Below, in pieces: positions 1-7,797 of a stretch of 13,492 nt of DNA. Location of the stretch: the NCBI GenBank assembly GCA_045631445.1, contig JAZQUS010000041.1:1-13492 (forward strand), given 5' to 3'. How positions within the stretch are numbered: position 1 is the stretch's first letter; the number at the start of each line of letters is the position of its first letter. Origin of the DNA: RGIG4608 sp045631445 (GTDB lineage: Bacteria > Bacillota > Clostridia > Oscillospirales > CAG-272). Both the position numbers and the translations under genes were made by a program. A model generated the notes under the pieces. It was not told the origin of the DNA. It saw only the letters and a list, made by a program, of their open reading frames with translations, and did no database searches.

Positions 1-79
1 GGAGGCCAAGCGGTCTTAGGAAGACAAGACCTGATAACCACTCCTTGGCTCACAGAACGACATGGCTACGATCCGACTT
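1..79. other. Sequencing adapter remnant (MGI/BGI DNBSEQ type), not genomic
   Basis: Bases 1-27 match the last 27 bases of the standard DNBSEQ forward adapter (core AGGCCAAGCGGTCTTAGG). Bases 38-79 match the reverse complement of the 42-base reverse adapter (core GAACGACATGGCTACGATCC) with one mismatch at base 39. The 10 bases between them, GACCTGATAA, have exactly the length of the sample index in that library design. The reading frame of the following ATPase gene happens to stay open through this stretch, but the encoded residues (GGQAVLGRQDLITTPWL...) do not resemble the region before M5 of P-type ATPases. The adapter sequences are recalled from general knowledge; the match is long enough that chance is not a realistic alternative. 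The segment should be trimmed. Confidence 0.95.
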
Positions 80-714
80 CCAACCTTTCCGAAGTGCTTA
101 CAATCTTCTTTGCAACACTTCTTGGTATTCAGAACATTTTCTTGGCAGTTCATTTGCTTTGGATTAACCTTATCACGGACTGCTTCCCTGCACTTGCTCT
201 TGGTATGGAAAAACCCGAAAGTGACGTTATGAAGCGCGCTCCTCGTGACTCTAAAGAAGGCATATTTGCAGGCGGCCTTGGATTTGCAGTAGTATATCAG
301 GGTCTTCTTGTAACTCTTATCACTCTTGCTTCTTACTTCATCGGTCGTGATTGGCTCGCACAACTTCACCACGCAGAAGCAATTGCCGCGGGCACATACA
401 GTGCGGAAATGCTTGGCACATCTATGGCATTCTTGACACTCTCAATGGCAGAAATCTTCCATGCATTCAACATGAGATCCCTTAATGGTTCAATCTTCAA
501 GATGAGCAATCAGAACCTCTGGCTCTGGGGCGCAGGAATTCTCTCCTTCTTGCTTACAACAGCAGTAATTGAGATTGACTTCCTTGCAAACGCATTCAGC
601 CTTGCACACCTTGACCTCACCGAATACGGCATTGCTATGGGTCTTGCAATCCTTGTAATTCCGATTGTTGAAATCGTTAAGGCAATCACAAGAGCAGTTC
701 AAAAGAATAAATAA
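80..714 (+). CDS. Cation-transporting (Ca2+-type) P-type ATPase, C-terminal fragment
   Basis: This is the last 210 or so residues of a P2-type ATPase, which pumps a cation, most likely Ca2+, out of the cytoplasm using ATP. The 5' part, with the actuator, phosphorylation (DKTGT) and nucleotide-binding domains, is missing because the contig begins here behind adapter sequence. The visible part begins in M5 with SNLSEVLTIFFATLLG, which carries the conserved Asn and Glu of the cation site. M6 follows as LLWINLITDCFPALALGMEK, with the N..TD residues that ligate Ca2+ in SERCA. Then come DVMKRAPR, a long hydrophobic M7, M8 with LSMAEIFHAFNMRS, and M9 and M10 of the cation ATPase C-terminal domain. 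A Cys replaces the usual Gly after TD. The gene ends in TAA and runs into a terminator shared with the convergent cysteine desulfurase gene. The family call is firm; Ca2+ rather than another cation is inferred from the M5/M6 motifs. Confidence 0.93.
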
Positions 715-723
715 TATTATACA

Positions 724-754
724 AAAAACTCTCCGATTTTTTCGGAGAGTTTTT
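724..754. terminator. Bidirectional intrinsic terminator between convergent genes
   Basis: A perfect 13-bp stem (724-736 with 742-754) has a GC core ACTCTCCGA/TCGGAGAGT and a 5-base loop. A T-run on the + strand side and an A-run on the other make it work in both directions. It closes the P-type ATPase gene on the + strand and the six-gene murD-to-cysteine-desulfurase operon on the - strand. Confidence 0.92.
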
Positions 755-755
755 A

Positions 756-1922
756 TTATTTAATTTTAACTAATTTTTCAATTCCCTCATTCAAAACCAA
801 AACAAGTTCATCAACATCATCTTTTGTATTAAAAGGTGAAAAACTAATTCTCATCGAGCAATCCGCATCAAAATCCGAAAGACCAAAGCCACGAAGAGCT
901 CTGCTTACTTTTTTGGTTGCAGAATTAGAGGAACAAGCCGAACCACTTGAAACGTAAATTCCCTTTGCAGAAAGATGATGAAGCATAGTTTCACTCTTTA
1001 TTGATGGCAAAGTTATATTAATAACGTGCGGAGCGCAGTCACCTTTAGGCAAATTAACTCTAACATCAAGTGTTGAAAGCTTGTCAAGAGCATAAGCACG
1101 AAGCTCACGCATTGAAGCTACGTCTTTTGCAAGGTTTTTAAATCCTCTCTCCGCCGCTACACCAAATCCTGCAATACCAACAATGTTTTCCGTACCCGAA
1201 CGGAAGCCAAATTCCTGTCCTCCGCCGTAAATAATAGGTTTGATTTGCTTTTTCTTAATAACCTCAGGGCTGATATAGAGCGCACCAATTCCCTTTGGAC
1301 CGTGAATTTTATGTGCACTAAGTGTAATCAAATCCGCACAAAGCTCACTTGGTGAAACCTTGAGCTTCATATAAGATTGCACCGCATCGGTATGCGTTAC
1401 TACATCGGGATTTACCTGCTTTGCAAGTTTAAAGCACTCCTTGATATTATACACCGCTCCTGTTTCATTGTTAACGTGCATAATCGAAACAAACAAAGTG
1501 TTATTGTTCATCACCGACTTAAATTCTTCAATATCAATAACTCCACCCTTCGTTGAAAGACGAACGACCTCAAAGCCATCATTTTCAAGCTCTTTAAGTG
1601 TGTTTTCAACGGCAGAATGCTCGGAATCTGTAGTAATGATTCTACTTGCTCTACGAGTTTTTGCATATGCAACGCCCATGAGTGCAAGATTATCCGCTTC
1701 AGTTCCACTTGAAGTAAACACAAGATTTTCCGCCTTACCGCCTCTCACAAAAAGTGAGTTAAGAACCTTTGTGCGAGCTTCATCTATTAGCTTTGATGAA
1801 TCAAAACCTTTTTTGTGAAGTGACGAAGGGTTACCAAAACACTCCATGGCTTCAAGCATCTTCTTTTTTGCTTCTTCGCAAATTGGAGTGGTGGCACTAT
1901 TATCTAAATAAATATCTCTCAT
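756..1922 (-). CDS. Cysteine desulfurase (NifS/IscS-like aminotransferase class V)
   Basis: This PLP enzyme converts cysteine to alanine and passes the sulfur as an enzyme persulfide to Fe-S cluster assembly, tRNA thiolation or similar acceptors. The 388-residue protein has the family hallmarks: YLDNSATTP near the N-terminus, SSGTEADN (71-78), the PLP-stacking His in DSEHSAVEN (about 102), DAVQS with the PLP-contacting Asp and Gln (179-183), the PLP lysine in SAHKIHGPKG (K205), RSGTEN (241-246), and the catalytic cysteine in SGSACSS (C330). Its ATG overlaps the upstream stop codon as ATGA, with GGAG eight bases before the ATG, so it is probably translated by coupling. It is the last gene of the operon and ends just before the terminator. 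No IscU/NifU scaffold or ThiI gene is adjacent, so the sulfur acceptor cannot be named. Family very sure, specific orthology not. Confidence 0.95.
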   Translation of the reverse strand: MRDIYLDNSATTPICEEAKKKMLEAMECFGNPSSLHKKGFDSSKLIDEARTKVLNSLFVRGGKAENLVFTSSGTEADNLALMGVAYAKTRRASRIITTDSEHSAVENTLKELENDGFEVVRLSTKGGVIDIEEFKSVMNNNTLFVSIMHVNNETGAVYNIKECFKLAKQVNPDVVTHTDAVQSYMKLKVSPSELCADLITLSAHKIHGPKGIGALYISPEVIKKKQIKPIIYGGGQEFGFRSGTENIVGIAGFGVAAERGFKNLAKDVASMRELRAYALDKLSTLDVRVNLPKGDCAPHVINITLPSIKSETMLHHLSAKGIYVSSGSACSSNSATKKVSRALRGFGLSDFDADCSMRISFSPFNTKDDVDELVLVLNEGIEKLVKIK

Positions 1923-3178
1923 TTTTTAAGCTCCAAAACAGTTTGTGCCGCACTCATAATGCCGATTTTACCACTTTCATATGTAAGACCACCTTGGAAA
2001 TATACAGTATACGGAGGTCTGATAGGTCCATCTGCAGAAAGCTCGATTGATGAGCCCTGAGTAAACGCCCCTGCCGCCATAATTACCTTGTCCGTGTAAC
2101 CGGGCATATCCCATGGCTCGGGAGTAACGTATGCATCAACAGGAGAACCCGCCTGAATTCCTCGGCAGAAAGCACAAAGAATTTCAGGGTCGCCTGTAAT
2201 AACAGACTGAATAATATCTGATCGCTTTTCATTCCACTTTGGAGCGGCATTATATCCCATTTTTTCAAACATATATGCAGCAAGATATCCTGTTTTAAGT
2301 GCTTGAGCAGTTGTGTGAGGAGCATAGAAAAGTCCTTTATACATATTCTTGTTCTGCCCAATAGTTGCACCAACCTCTGCACCTGTTCCGGGTGAAGTCA
2401 AACGGTAAGAAACAAGCTCAACCGCTTTTTTTGTACCTGCAAAATAGCCGCCTGTTTCTGCCATACCACCGCCGGGATTTTTAATAAGTGAACCAATACA
2501 AAGGTCTGCGCCAACTGCTGTTGGCTCTTTTTCTTCAACAAATTCACCATAGCAGTTGTCAACAACAACAAAAGTGTCAGGAGAAAGAGATTTTACAAAT
2601 CGCGCCATCTCACCGATCTCATCAACGGTAAGTGTTCTTCTATTAAGATAACCCTTTGAGCGTTGAATAAACACCATTTTAATTTTTTGCGCATTAACCT
2701 TCAGCTCTCTACCCACGGCATCAAAATCAAATGTGCCGTCCTCTTTAAGCTCTATTTGGCGGTATTGTACGCCAAAATCTTTAAGTGAGCCGTTTCCTGC
2801 TTCACCAACAATACCAATTACCTCTTCAAGAGTATCATAGGGCTTACCTGCAACTGAAAGCATAATGTCACCGGGACGCAAAAGACCAAAAAGACCAATT
2901 GTGAGCGCGTGCGTACCACTAACAATAGAATGTCTAACGAGTGCCGCTTCAGATTCAAAAACCTCTGCCCAAATTTCATCAAGAACATCCCTGCCCTTGT
3001 CATCGTAGCCATAACCACTTGTAGAGCCAAACATACCGTCAGAAACTCTGTGATTAGCAAAGGCATTCATTACCTTCTGAGTGTTTTTAAAAGAAATTCT
3101 GTCAATTTCTTCAAAGGTTTCCTTGAGGGCGATTTCTGCCTTGGCCACAAGATTTATAACTTCATTTGAAAATTCCAT
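1919..3178 (-). CDS. Methionine gamma-lyase family (aluminium resistance/YnbB-like) PLP protein
   Basis: This is a 419-residue fold-type I PLP enzyme of the group annotated as methionine gamma-lyase or aluminium resistance protein (B. subtilis YnbB-like). Members are thought to be C-S lyases acting on sulfur amino acids, but the physiological substrate is poorly established. The sequence shows the characteristic GMFGSTSGYGYDDKGRD (48-64), the cofactor-binding loop VSGTHA (86-91), RSKGYLNRRTL (173-183), VVVDNCYGEF with the PLP-ring Asp (D207), and SLIKNPGGG with the presumed Schiff-base lysine K233. The length fits the family. The start ATG has AAGGA nine bases upstream, five bases after the preceding M42 peptidase gene. 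It overlaps the cysteine desulfurase gene by four bases. Two PLP enzymes handling sulfur amino acids in coupled reading frames suggest linked metabolism, which is inference. Confidence 0.92.
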   Translation of the reverse strand: MEFSNEVINLVAKAEIALKETFEEIDRISFKNTQKVMNAFANHRVSDGMFGSTSGYGYDDKGRDVLDEIWAEVFESEAALVRHSIVSGTHALTIGLFGLLRPGDIMLSVAGKPYDTLEEVIGIVGEAGNGSLKDFGVQYRQIELKEDGTFDFDAVGRELKVNAQKIKMVFIQRSKGYLNRRTLTVDEIGEMARFVKSLSPDTFVVVDNCYGEFVEEKEPTAVGADLCIGSLIKNPGGGMAETGGYFAGTKKAVELVSYRLTSPGTGAEVGATIGQNKNMYKGLFYAPHTTAQALKTGYLAAYMFEKMGYNAAPKWNEKRSDIIQSVITGDPEILCAFCRGIQAGSPVDAYVTPEPWDMPGYTDKVIMAAGAFTQGSSIELSADGPIRPPYTVYFQGGLTYESGKIGIMSAAQTVLELKK

Positions 3179-3183
3179 ATTAA

Positions 3184-4179
3184 TTATTCCTTAATAAATT
3201 CAATAGCAAGATCAATACATGCCTTGTAATCGTTCATATCAATCATTTCAACTCCTGAGTGAATATATCTTGAAGGAATTGAAATTGCACCTGCACGGCA
3301 ACCTGCCCCCGTCATCTGAATGGATGATGTGTCAGTTCCACCGTAAGCAAGAATTTCAAGTTGACTCTTAATATTCTTTTCTTTTGCAAGTCTTGTGAGC
3401 TTATCCACTACTTCAGAGTCACAAATAACTGACATATCCTTAATCTTGATAGCCGCGCCGCCACCAAGCTTAACTGCCATAGGCTTTGAGCCTGCGGTGT
3501 CCCCTGTACCTGTTACGTCAAATGTGAGAGAAACGTCTGCACCAATTGCAAATGCGGCAGTCTTTGAGCCACGGCATCCAACCTCTTCCTGAACGCTAAA
3601 TACATAGTAAACATCGTCTGCAACGGGCTCTTTTGCAATTCTCTTTGCAATTTCAAGCACGATACCGCAACCTGCTCTGTCATCAAGAGGACGACCAACA
3701 ACTCTATTTGCATTAAGCTTTGTCAGATTGGACTTAAGAACAAAAGTATCACCAATCTTAACCTTTCTTTCTGCATTCTTCTTGTTGTCTGCGCCAATAT
3801 CTATGTAGAAAAGATCTGGAGCAAAATCAGACGCCTTTGTTCCGGAATTTGGAACAAGTACACCATGAACACCCTTGTCGGATACTACCTCACCGAATGC
3901 ACAAGCAACCCAGTTTATGCCACCAATGGGCGCAACGCGAATAAATCCGTTATCCTCAACGAAGTTAACGATAAATCCAATCTCGTCCATATGACCGCAA
4001 AGCAAAATCTTTTTGGGATTTGCAGACGTACCCTTTTTAAGTGCAATGAGGTTACCCATAGCATCAATATGTGATTCATCACAGTAAGGTGCGATCATTT
4101 CTTTAAGTGTATTTGCAACACGGTGCTCTTTACCTGAAACTCCGTGAACAAGTGTAATAGTTTTAAGTGTATTATACAT
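3184..4179 (-). CDS. M42 family metallo-aminopeptidase (third of three tandem copies)
   Basis: This is a 331-residue M42 peptidase (TET aminopeptidase/glutamyl aminopeptidase/CelM type). Members are cytosolic dizinc or dicobalt exopeptidases that trim oligopeptides, usually as large tetrahedral dodecamers. Metal and catalytic positions are all present: GHMDEIGF (H63, D65), RPLDDRAG (D166/D167), the catalytic pair in QEEVG (E198, E199), FDVTGTGDT (D221), and the last His in PSRYIHS (H307). There is no signal peptide. The ATG at 4179-4177 follows the stop of the previous M42 gene by four bases, and GGAGG lies inside the end of that gene. Of the three copies this looks closest to the ordinary M42 consensus. 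Similar proteins are often annotated as endoglucanase or cellulase M; nothing here supports that activity. Confidence 0.95.
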   Translation of the reverse strand: MYNTLKTITLVHGVSGKEHRVANTLKEMIAPYCDESHIDAMGNLIALKKGTSANPKKILLCGHMDEIGFIVNFVEDNGFIRVAPIGGINWVACAFGEVVSDKGVHGVLVPNSGTKASDFAPDLFYIDIGADNKKNAERKVKIGDTFVLKSNLTKLNANRVVGRPLDDRAGCGIVLEIAKRIAKEPVADDVYYVFSVQEEVGCRGSKTAAFAIGADVSLTFDVTGTGDTAGSKPMAVKLGGGAAIKIKDMSVICDSEVVDKLTRLAKEKNIKSQLEILAYGGTDTSSIQMTGAGCRAGAISIPSRYIHSGVEMIDMNDYKACIDLAIEFIKE

Positions 4180-4183
4180 AATA

Positions 4184-5245
4184 TTAAACCTCCGCCTTCA
4201 TATTTTTGAGCATTGCGAAAACAAGCTCTCTGATTGATTCATAATCTTCCATGCTTGCAACACAAGCAGGTGAATGCAAATATCTTGTGCCCATAGAAAT
4301 AGCAACACATTTAACACCTTTGCCCGATTTATGAATGTGTCCTGCATCATTTCCACCCGAAACATACCTCTTAACCTGAGCCTTTATATCGTTATTTTTT
4401 GCAGTATCAAGTGTGAAATTAACAAAATCGGTGTCATAGATAGTTGATCTATCCATAAGAGAAACAACTCCTCCGCTTCCAACATCTGCAACTCTCTTAT
4501 GTGCAGGAGCGCCTGCAATATCACCAATAGCAGTCGATTCAAGAATAATCGCACGAGATGGCTTAACCTTTTCTGCAGCTACTCTTGCACCCGAAAGACC
4601 CACCTCTTCTCTAACTGTAAAGCAGAAATATGTATCAAAAGGAAGAGTAATATTATTTTCTCTAATCTTTCTGATTGTTTCAATCATAGCACAGCAACCT
4701 GCTCTATCGTCGATTGCCTTGCCCTTCGCATATTTGTTGTCAGTTCCAAAGAAAACGAAATCGGAATTAAACACGCCAAAATCACCGATATTAACGTATT
4801 CTTTAGCTTCATCCGCATCCTTTGCACCAATGTCAATATACATCTCTTTAATGGGAGTAACGGAAAATCTGTCCTCTCTGCGCTTGTGGTGAATTGCCTT
4901 CGCTGCAATAACACCGTTTATCTTTGTCTTTTCATTCCCAAGGATAACCTGCTTGCCGTAAAGCACCTTTGGGTCAATTCCACCAAGATTTGCAAATTTT
5001 ATATATCCATCACCATCAATATCAGTAATCATAAATCCAACCTCGTCCATATGTGAGGAGATCATAACTCTATCACTACCTTCACCCTTAACGAGTGCAT
5101 AAACGTTGCCAAACGTGTCTTTAGCAATCTTGTCGCAATTATCCTCAAGCTGCTCAATAATCGCATCTGCAACTTCATTTTCAAAGCCAGTAGGACCGAA
5201 TTTTTGACAAAGATATTCTAATAATTCTCTACCGTGAAATATCAT
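4184..5245 (-). CDS. M42 family metallo-aminopeptidase (second of three tandem copies)
   Basis: A 353-residue M42 aminopeptidase with a full active site: SHMDEVGF (H65, D67), AIDDRAG (D179/D180), VREEVG (E213, E214), a Glu in LESTA (E236) where the family has Asp or Glu, and GTRYLHS (H324). The open frame runs 72 bases further upstream to another ATG at 5317. I place the start at 5245 because that ATG has AAGGAGG nine bases ahead of it and overlaps the preceding gene's TGA as ATGA. The upstream residues (MRSYFCIYHGQKDC...) are just the other frame of the preceding gene. Cytosolic, no signal peptide. Compared with the next gene it has a charged segment HHKRREDRF (119-127) between the two halves of the catalytic domain, in the region where the dimerisation/PDZ-like domain of M42 proteins lies. 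Confidence 0.95.
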   Translation of the reverse strand: MIFHGRELLEYLCQKFGPTGFENEVADAIIEQLEDNCDKIAKDTFGNVYALVKGEGSDRVMISSHMDEVGFMITDIDGDGYIKFANLGGIDPKVLYGKQVILGNEKTKINGVIAAKAIHHKRREDRFSVTPIKEMYIDIGAKDADEAKEYVNIGDFGVFNSDFVFFGTDNKYAKGKAIDDRAGCCAMIETIRKIRENNITLPFDTYFCFTVREEVGLSGARVAAEKVKPSRAIILESTAIGDIAGAPAHKRVADVGSGGVVSLMDRSTIYDTDFVNFTLDTAKNNDIKAQVKRYVSGGNDAGHIHKSGKGVKCVAISMGTRYLHSPACVASMEDYESIRELVFAMLKNMKAEV

Positions 5246-6297
5246 AAAACAAGTCCTCCTTCTCCATATTCTTTGGCAATCTTTTTGTCCGTGATAAATG
5301 CAGAAATAAGATCGCAAAGTGTCTTTGTATCATCAAGTGAAATAATTTCATTGTATGTGTGCATTGATGCAAGAGGAAGACCAACGTCAACCGTGGGAAT
5401 TCCCTCTCTTGCAAGTTGAATGGAAACTGCATTAGTTCCGGTATGTGTGGGAGAAACTGATAACTGATAAGGAATTTCCTTTTCCTTTGCCACATCAATA
5501 AGCATATTAGTAAGCTTTCTGTCAGTAACTGCAGAAATTGTTATAGAAGGACCCTTTGCAAGTTCCACAGTTTCCTCTTTCTTTGTTCCTGGGACTCTGC
5601 CAAGATTTACGTCAATGCTCATAGCATAATCTGGATTAATGGAATAAGCACCGGGAGCAACCATATCCGTAACCTCCTCACAACAAGAAAGCATAACGTA
5701 AACGTCACCTGCAAGCTCCTCACGGGGAGTAGTAGCCGCCGCATAAAGCGCACAAGCCGCACATGCCTTATCATCAAAGCTCTTACCCATAATCTTGTTG
5801 TTAAGAATTTCCGTGTATTTTGGAGCAAATCCCACGGGAGTACCAATTCTTATTTTGCTTTCCAATTCTTCTTTTGTAAGGCAAGTATCAATCAAAAGCT
5901 CATCAATTTGGGGAAGCTTTGAACCGTCACCGCTTGCAAGATGGGGGGGAGTTGAAGCAATAACGCCGAACAGTCTTTCTTCATTTCCGTAAATTATAAC
6001 ATCACTTGCCTGCAAAATATGAGTGTCAATACCACCGATATTTATAACGCGAAGAAAACCACCATCAAGAATTTCAGTAACGTACATACCGATTTCGTCC
6101 ATATGAGCGTCAAGCATAATCTTGGGAGCATTTTCATTTCCGCATTTCTTAACAAAAATCTGATTTCCAACCTTGTCAAGATAGTTTTCATCAAACTCAT
6201 CACCAACAAGAGAAAGAAGCTTTTCTCTTTCAAATCTTTCAAATCCACCAATGGACATAAGAGACGAAAGATCAACAATTAACTTTTTAAGTTCCAT
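5242..6297 (-). CDS. M42 family metallo-aminopeptidase, divergent (first of three tandem copies)
   Basis: A 351-residue M42 peptidase, the least canonical of the three. The metal and catalytic residues can still be aligned: AHMDEIGM (H65, D67), SFDDKACA (D175/D176), CCEEVTD (E207, E208), SIDVN (D229), and the last His in LASMHTYNE (H313). It has DDK in place of the usual DDR, EEVTDMVAPG in place of EEVG.RGA, and SMHTYNE in place of R-Y-[IML]-H-S. It also has an unusually Cys/Ala-rich stretch around the second motif and a C-terminal tail ending EYGEGGLVL. These suggest a different substrate pocket. Start: the ATG at 6297-6295 has GGAG six bases ahead (6307-6304). The more upstream in-frame ATG at 6324 would overlap murD and has no Shine-Dalgarno. 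Its TGA overlaps the next M42 ATG. Confidence 0.92.
   Translation of the reverse strand: MELKKLIVDLSSLMSIGGFERFEREKLLSLVGDEFDENYLDKVGNQIFVKKCGNENAPKIMLDAHMDEIGMYVTEILDGGFLRVINIGGIDTHILQASDVIIYGNEERLFGVIASTPPHLASGDGSKLPQIDELLIDTCLTKEELESKIRIGTPVGFAPKYTEILNNKIMGKSFDDKACAACALYAAATTPREELAGDVYVMLSCCEEVTDMVAPGAYSINPDYAMSIDVNLGRVPGTKKEETVELAKGPSITISAVTDRKLTNMLIDVAKEKEIPYQLSVSPTHTGTNAVSIQLAREGIPTVDVGLPLASMHTYNEIISLDDTKTLCDLISAFITDKKIAKEYGEGGLVL
5255..5261 (-). promoter_or_regulatory. Ribosome binding site AAGGAGG that fixes the M42 start at 5245
   Basis: The - strand reads AAGGAGG, then nine bases, then ATG. The site sits inside the last codons of the upstream M42 gene, as expected for coupled translation. 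No comparable site precedes the alternative ATG at 5317. Confidence 0.85.
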
Positions 6298-6303
6298 AAT
6301 TTT

Positions 6304-6307
6304 CTCC
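6304..6307 (-). promoter_or_regulatory. Ribosome binding site GGAG that fixes the first M42 start at 6297
   Basis: The - strand reads TTGGAG, then six bases, then ATG, lying in the 13-base gap after the murD stop. It supports the 6297 start over the ATG at 6324. Confidence 0.75.
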
Positions 6308-6310
6308 AAT

Positions 6311-7735
6311 CTATTTAAATTCATTCACTATCTGTTTAAACGTGTTTCCACGAACCATAAAATTTTTGAAAGCATCAAAGCTCGCACAAGCGGGAGATAA
6401 CAAAACTATATCGTTCTTCTTGGCAATAGCTCTTGCTTTAATTACTGCTTCTTTGAAATCTTTTTCAATATAAATTTCTATTTGAGAATTACTCTTTTTT
6501 AAGACATCATATATCTTCTCTGCAGTAGCACCTGTAAGAACAACTGCCTTAGCCCTCTCATTGAGCGCATCGGCAAGTGGCTCAAAAGGAATTTGTTTGT
6601 CATAACCACCACAAATAACAATGGGCTTTATCGGCAAAGCCGAAAGTGCCGCCGCAGTACGTGTTGGACTTGAGTCAATTGAGCTATTGATATAAATTAC
6701 ACCATTAAGCTCGCGAACAAGCTCAAGCCTATGCTCAACACCGCCAAATGTTTTTGCTATATAGTAAATGGTAGGTTCGGACACCATTCCCCAAGTAAGA
6801 GAAATAGCCGCCATATAATTCTCTATATTGTGTCTGCCGGGAATCAATATAGAATCAAGATTAAGCACCCTTAAAACGTGATTATTATAATAACGATAAA
6901 TGTTACCTTCGTGAATAAACATCGCAGATTTTGACTTTTCTTCAGGTTTGTCTTTGTACTTCTCAACAATGTCGTCATACGAATAATATGCCGAAAACCA
7001 AGCCAATTCAATATCATCTGCAACTAAAAGCTCCTTTGAAAGCTCGTTGTTGCCATTAAGTGTAAGCTTGTGGCATCCGTGCTTATAGATATTCGTCTTT
7101 GCTTCAACATACTCAGCCATATCTTTATGCCAATCAAGGTGATTGGGGCTCAAATTTGTAATAACCGCTCTGTGAGGTGAATTTTTCATGGTGAAAAGTT
7201 GAAAGCTTGAAAGCTCAAGCACGCAAATATCCCTCTCGGTCATCTCACCAACCTTTGAAAGCAAAGGAGTACCGATATTGCCGCCAACGTATATTTTTCT
7301 GTCAGAATTTTCAAATTCCTTTTCGAGCAATTTGTATGCAATGGTAGTCGTGGTAGTTTTTCCGTCACTTCCCGTCACCCCCAAAATATAGGCAGGAGTA
7401 AGCTCCAAAAAAAGCTCCATTTCACTTGTCAATTCCGCACCATTTTTAATCGCTTTTCTAATCCCCTCATAATCGGGACGAATACCGGGAGAACGAAAAA
7501 TAATGTCCGCATCAATCTCATCAAGATAATTTTCACCCGTCACAAAACGGACTCCCTGACTTGAAAATAGCTTTGCCTTATCTCCAAGCTTTTCTATATC
7601 CTTCTTGTCGTGAACGGTAATCTCGTTTCCACACTTAATTAAAACCTCAACTAAAGGCACATTCGAAACACCGAATCCAAGCACCGCGCAACGTTTGTTT
7701 CCTATTCTGTTTTTAATGAGTTCAACCGTTTTCAT
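6311..7735 (-). CDS. murD: UDP-N-acetylmuramoyl-L-alanine--D-glutamate ligase
   Basis: MurD adds D-glutamate to UDP-MurNAc-L-Ala in the cytoplasm, using ATP, in peptidoglycan precursor synthesis. The 474-residue protein has the three-domain Mur ligase layout. First is a Rossmann-like UDP-binding domain with VLGFGVSN (18-25) and FRSPGIRPDY (80-89). Second is the ATP-binding central domain with GVTGSDGKTTTT (119-130), LELSSFQL (173-180), NLSPNHLDWH (194-203) and the carbamylated-lysine region EAKTNIYKHG (K213). Third is the C-terminal domain beginning near GRHNIENYMAA, with SSPTRTAAAL and CGGYDKQIPFEPL. The conserved D-S pair before SSPTRT reads N-S-S here. The start is the ATG at 7735-7733 with GGAGG (7745-7741) five bases ahead; an in-frame TTG at 7753 is too close to its own purine run. 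First gene of the operon, 13 bases before the M42 genes. It is not next to mraY, murG or ftsW as in the usual dcw cluster. Confidence 0.96.
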   Translation of the reverse strand: MKTVELIKNRIGNKRCAVLGFGVSNVPLVEVLIKCGNEITVHDKKDIEKLGDKAKLFSSQGVRFVTGENYLDEIDADIIFRSPGIRPDYEGIRKAIKNGAELTSEMELFLELTPAYILGVTGSDGKTTTTTIAYKLLEKEFENSDRKIYVGGNIGTPLLSKVGEMTERDICVLELSSFQLFTMKNSPHRAVITNLSPNHLDWHKDMAEYVEAKTNIYKHGCHKLTLNGNNELSKELLVADDIELAWFSAYYSYDDIVEKYKDKPEEKSKSAMFIHEGNIYRYYNNHVLRVLNLDSILIPGRHNIENYMAAISLTWGMVSEPTIYYIAKTFGGVEHRLELVRELNGVIYINSSIDSSPTRTAAALSALPIKPIVICGGYDKQIPFEPLADALNERAKAVVLTGATAEKIYDVLKKSNSQIEIYIEKDFKEAVIKARAIAKKNDIVLLSPACASFDAFKNFMVRGNTFKQIVNEFK

Positions 7736-7768
7736 ACCCGCCTCCAAAAACAAAATCTCCTATTTTAT

Positions 7769-7797
7769 ATTATATCTTTTTTTCTTCATTTTTGCAA
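7769..7797 (-). promoter_or_regulatory. Promoter of the murD-M42-lyase-desulfurase operon
   Basis: On the - strand, -35 TTGCAA (7797-7792), a 17-base spacer and -10 TATAAT (7774-7769). Transcription would begin near 7762, about 27 bases before the murD ATG. The -35 box abuts a perfect palindrome at 7798-7820. Confidence 0.8.

Noticed and set aside
16..372. A 118-codon open frame on the - strand at the left end
   Set aside because: It reads through the adapter and the antisense of the P-type ATPase, has no Shine-Dalgarno site, and its product has no recognisable family features.
80..714. Interpretation of the P-type ATPase as a pseudogene or a short stand-alone membrane protein starting at GTG 94
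   Set aside because: The conserved M5 sequence is cut exactly where adapter sequence begins, so the missing N-terminal part is explained by the contig end.
4499..5056. A 185-codon open frame on the + strand, antisense to the second M42 gene
   Set aside because: It lies wholly inside a well-supported peptidase gene, lacks a ribosome binding site, and its Cys/Asn/Ser-rich composition is typical of antisense frames.
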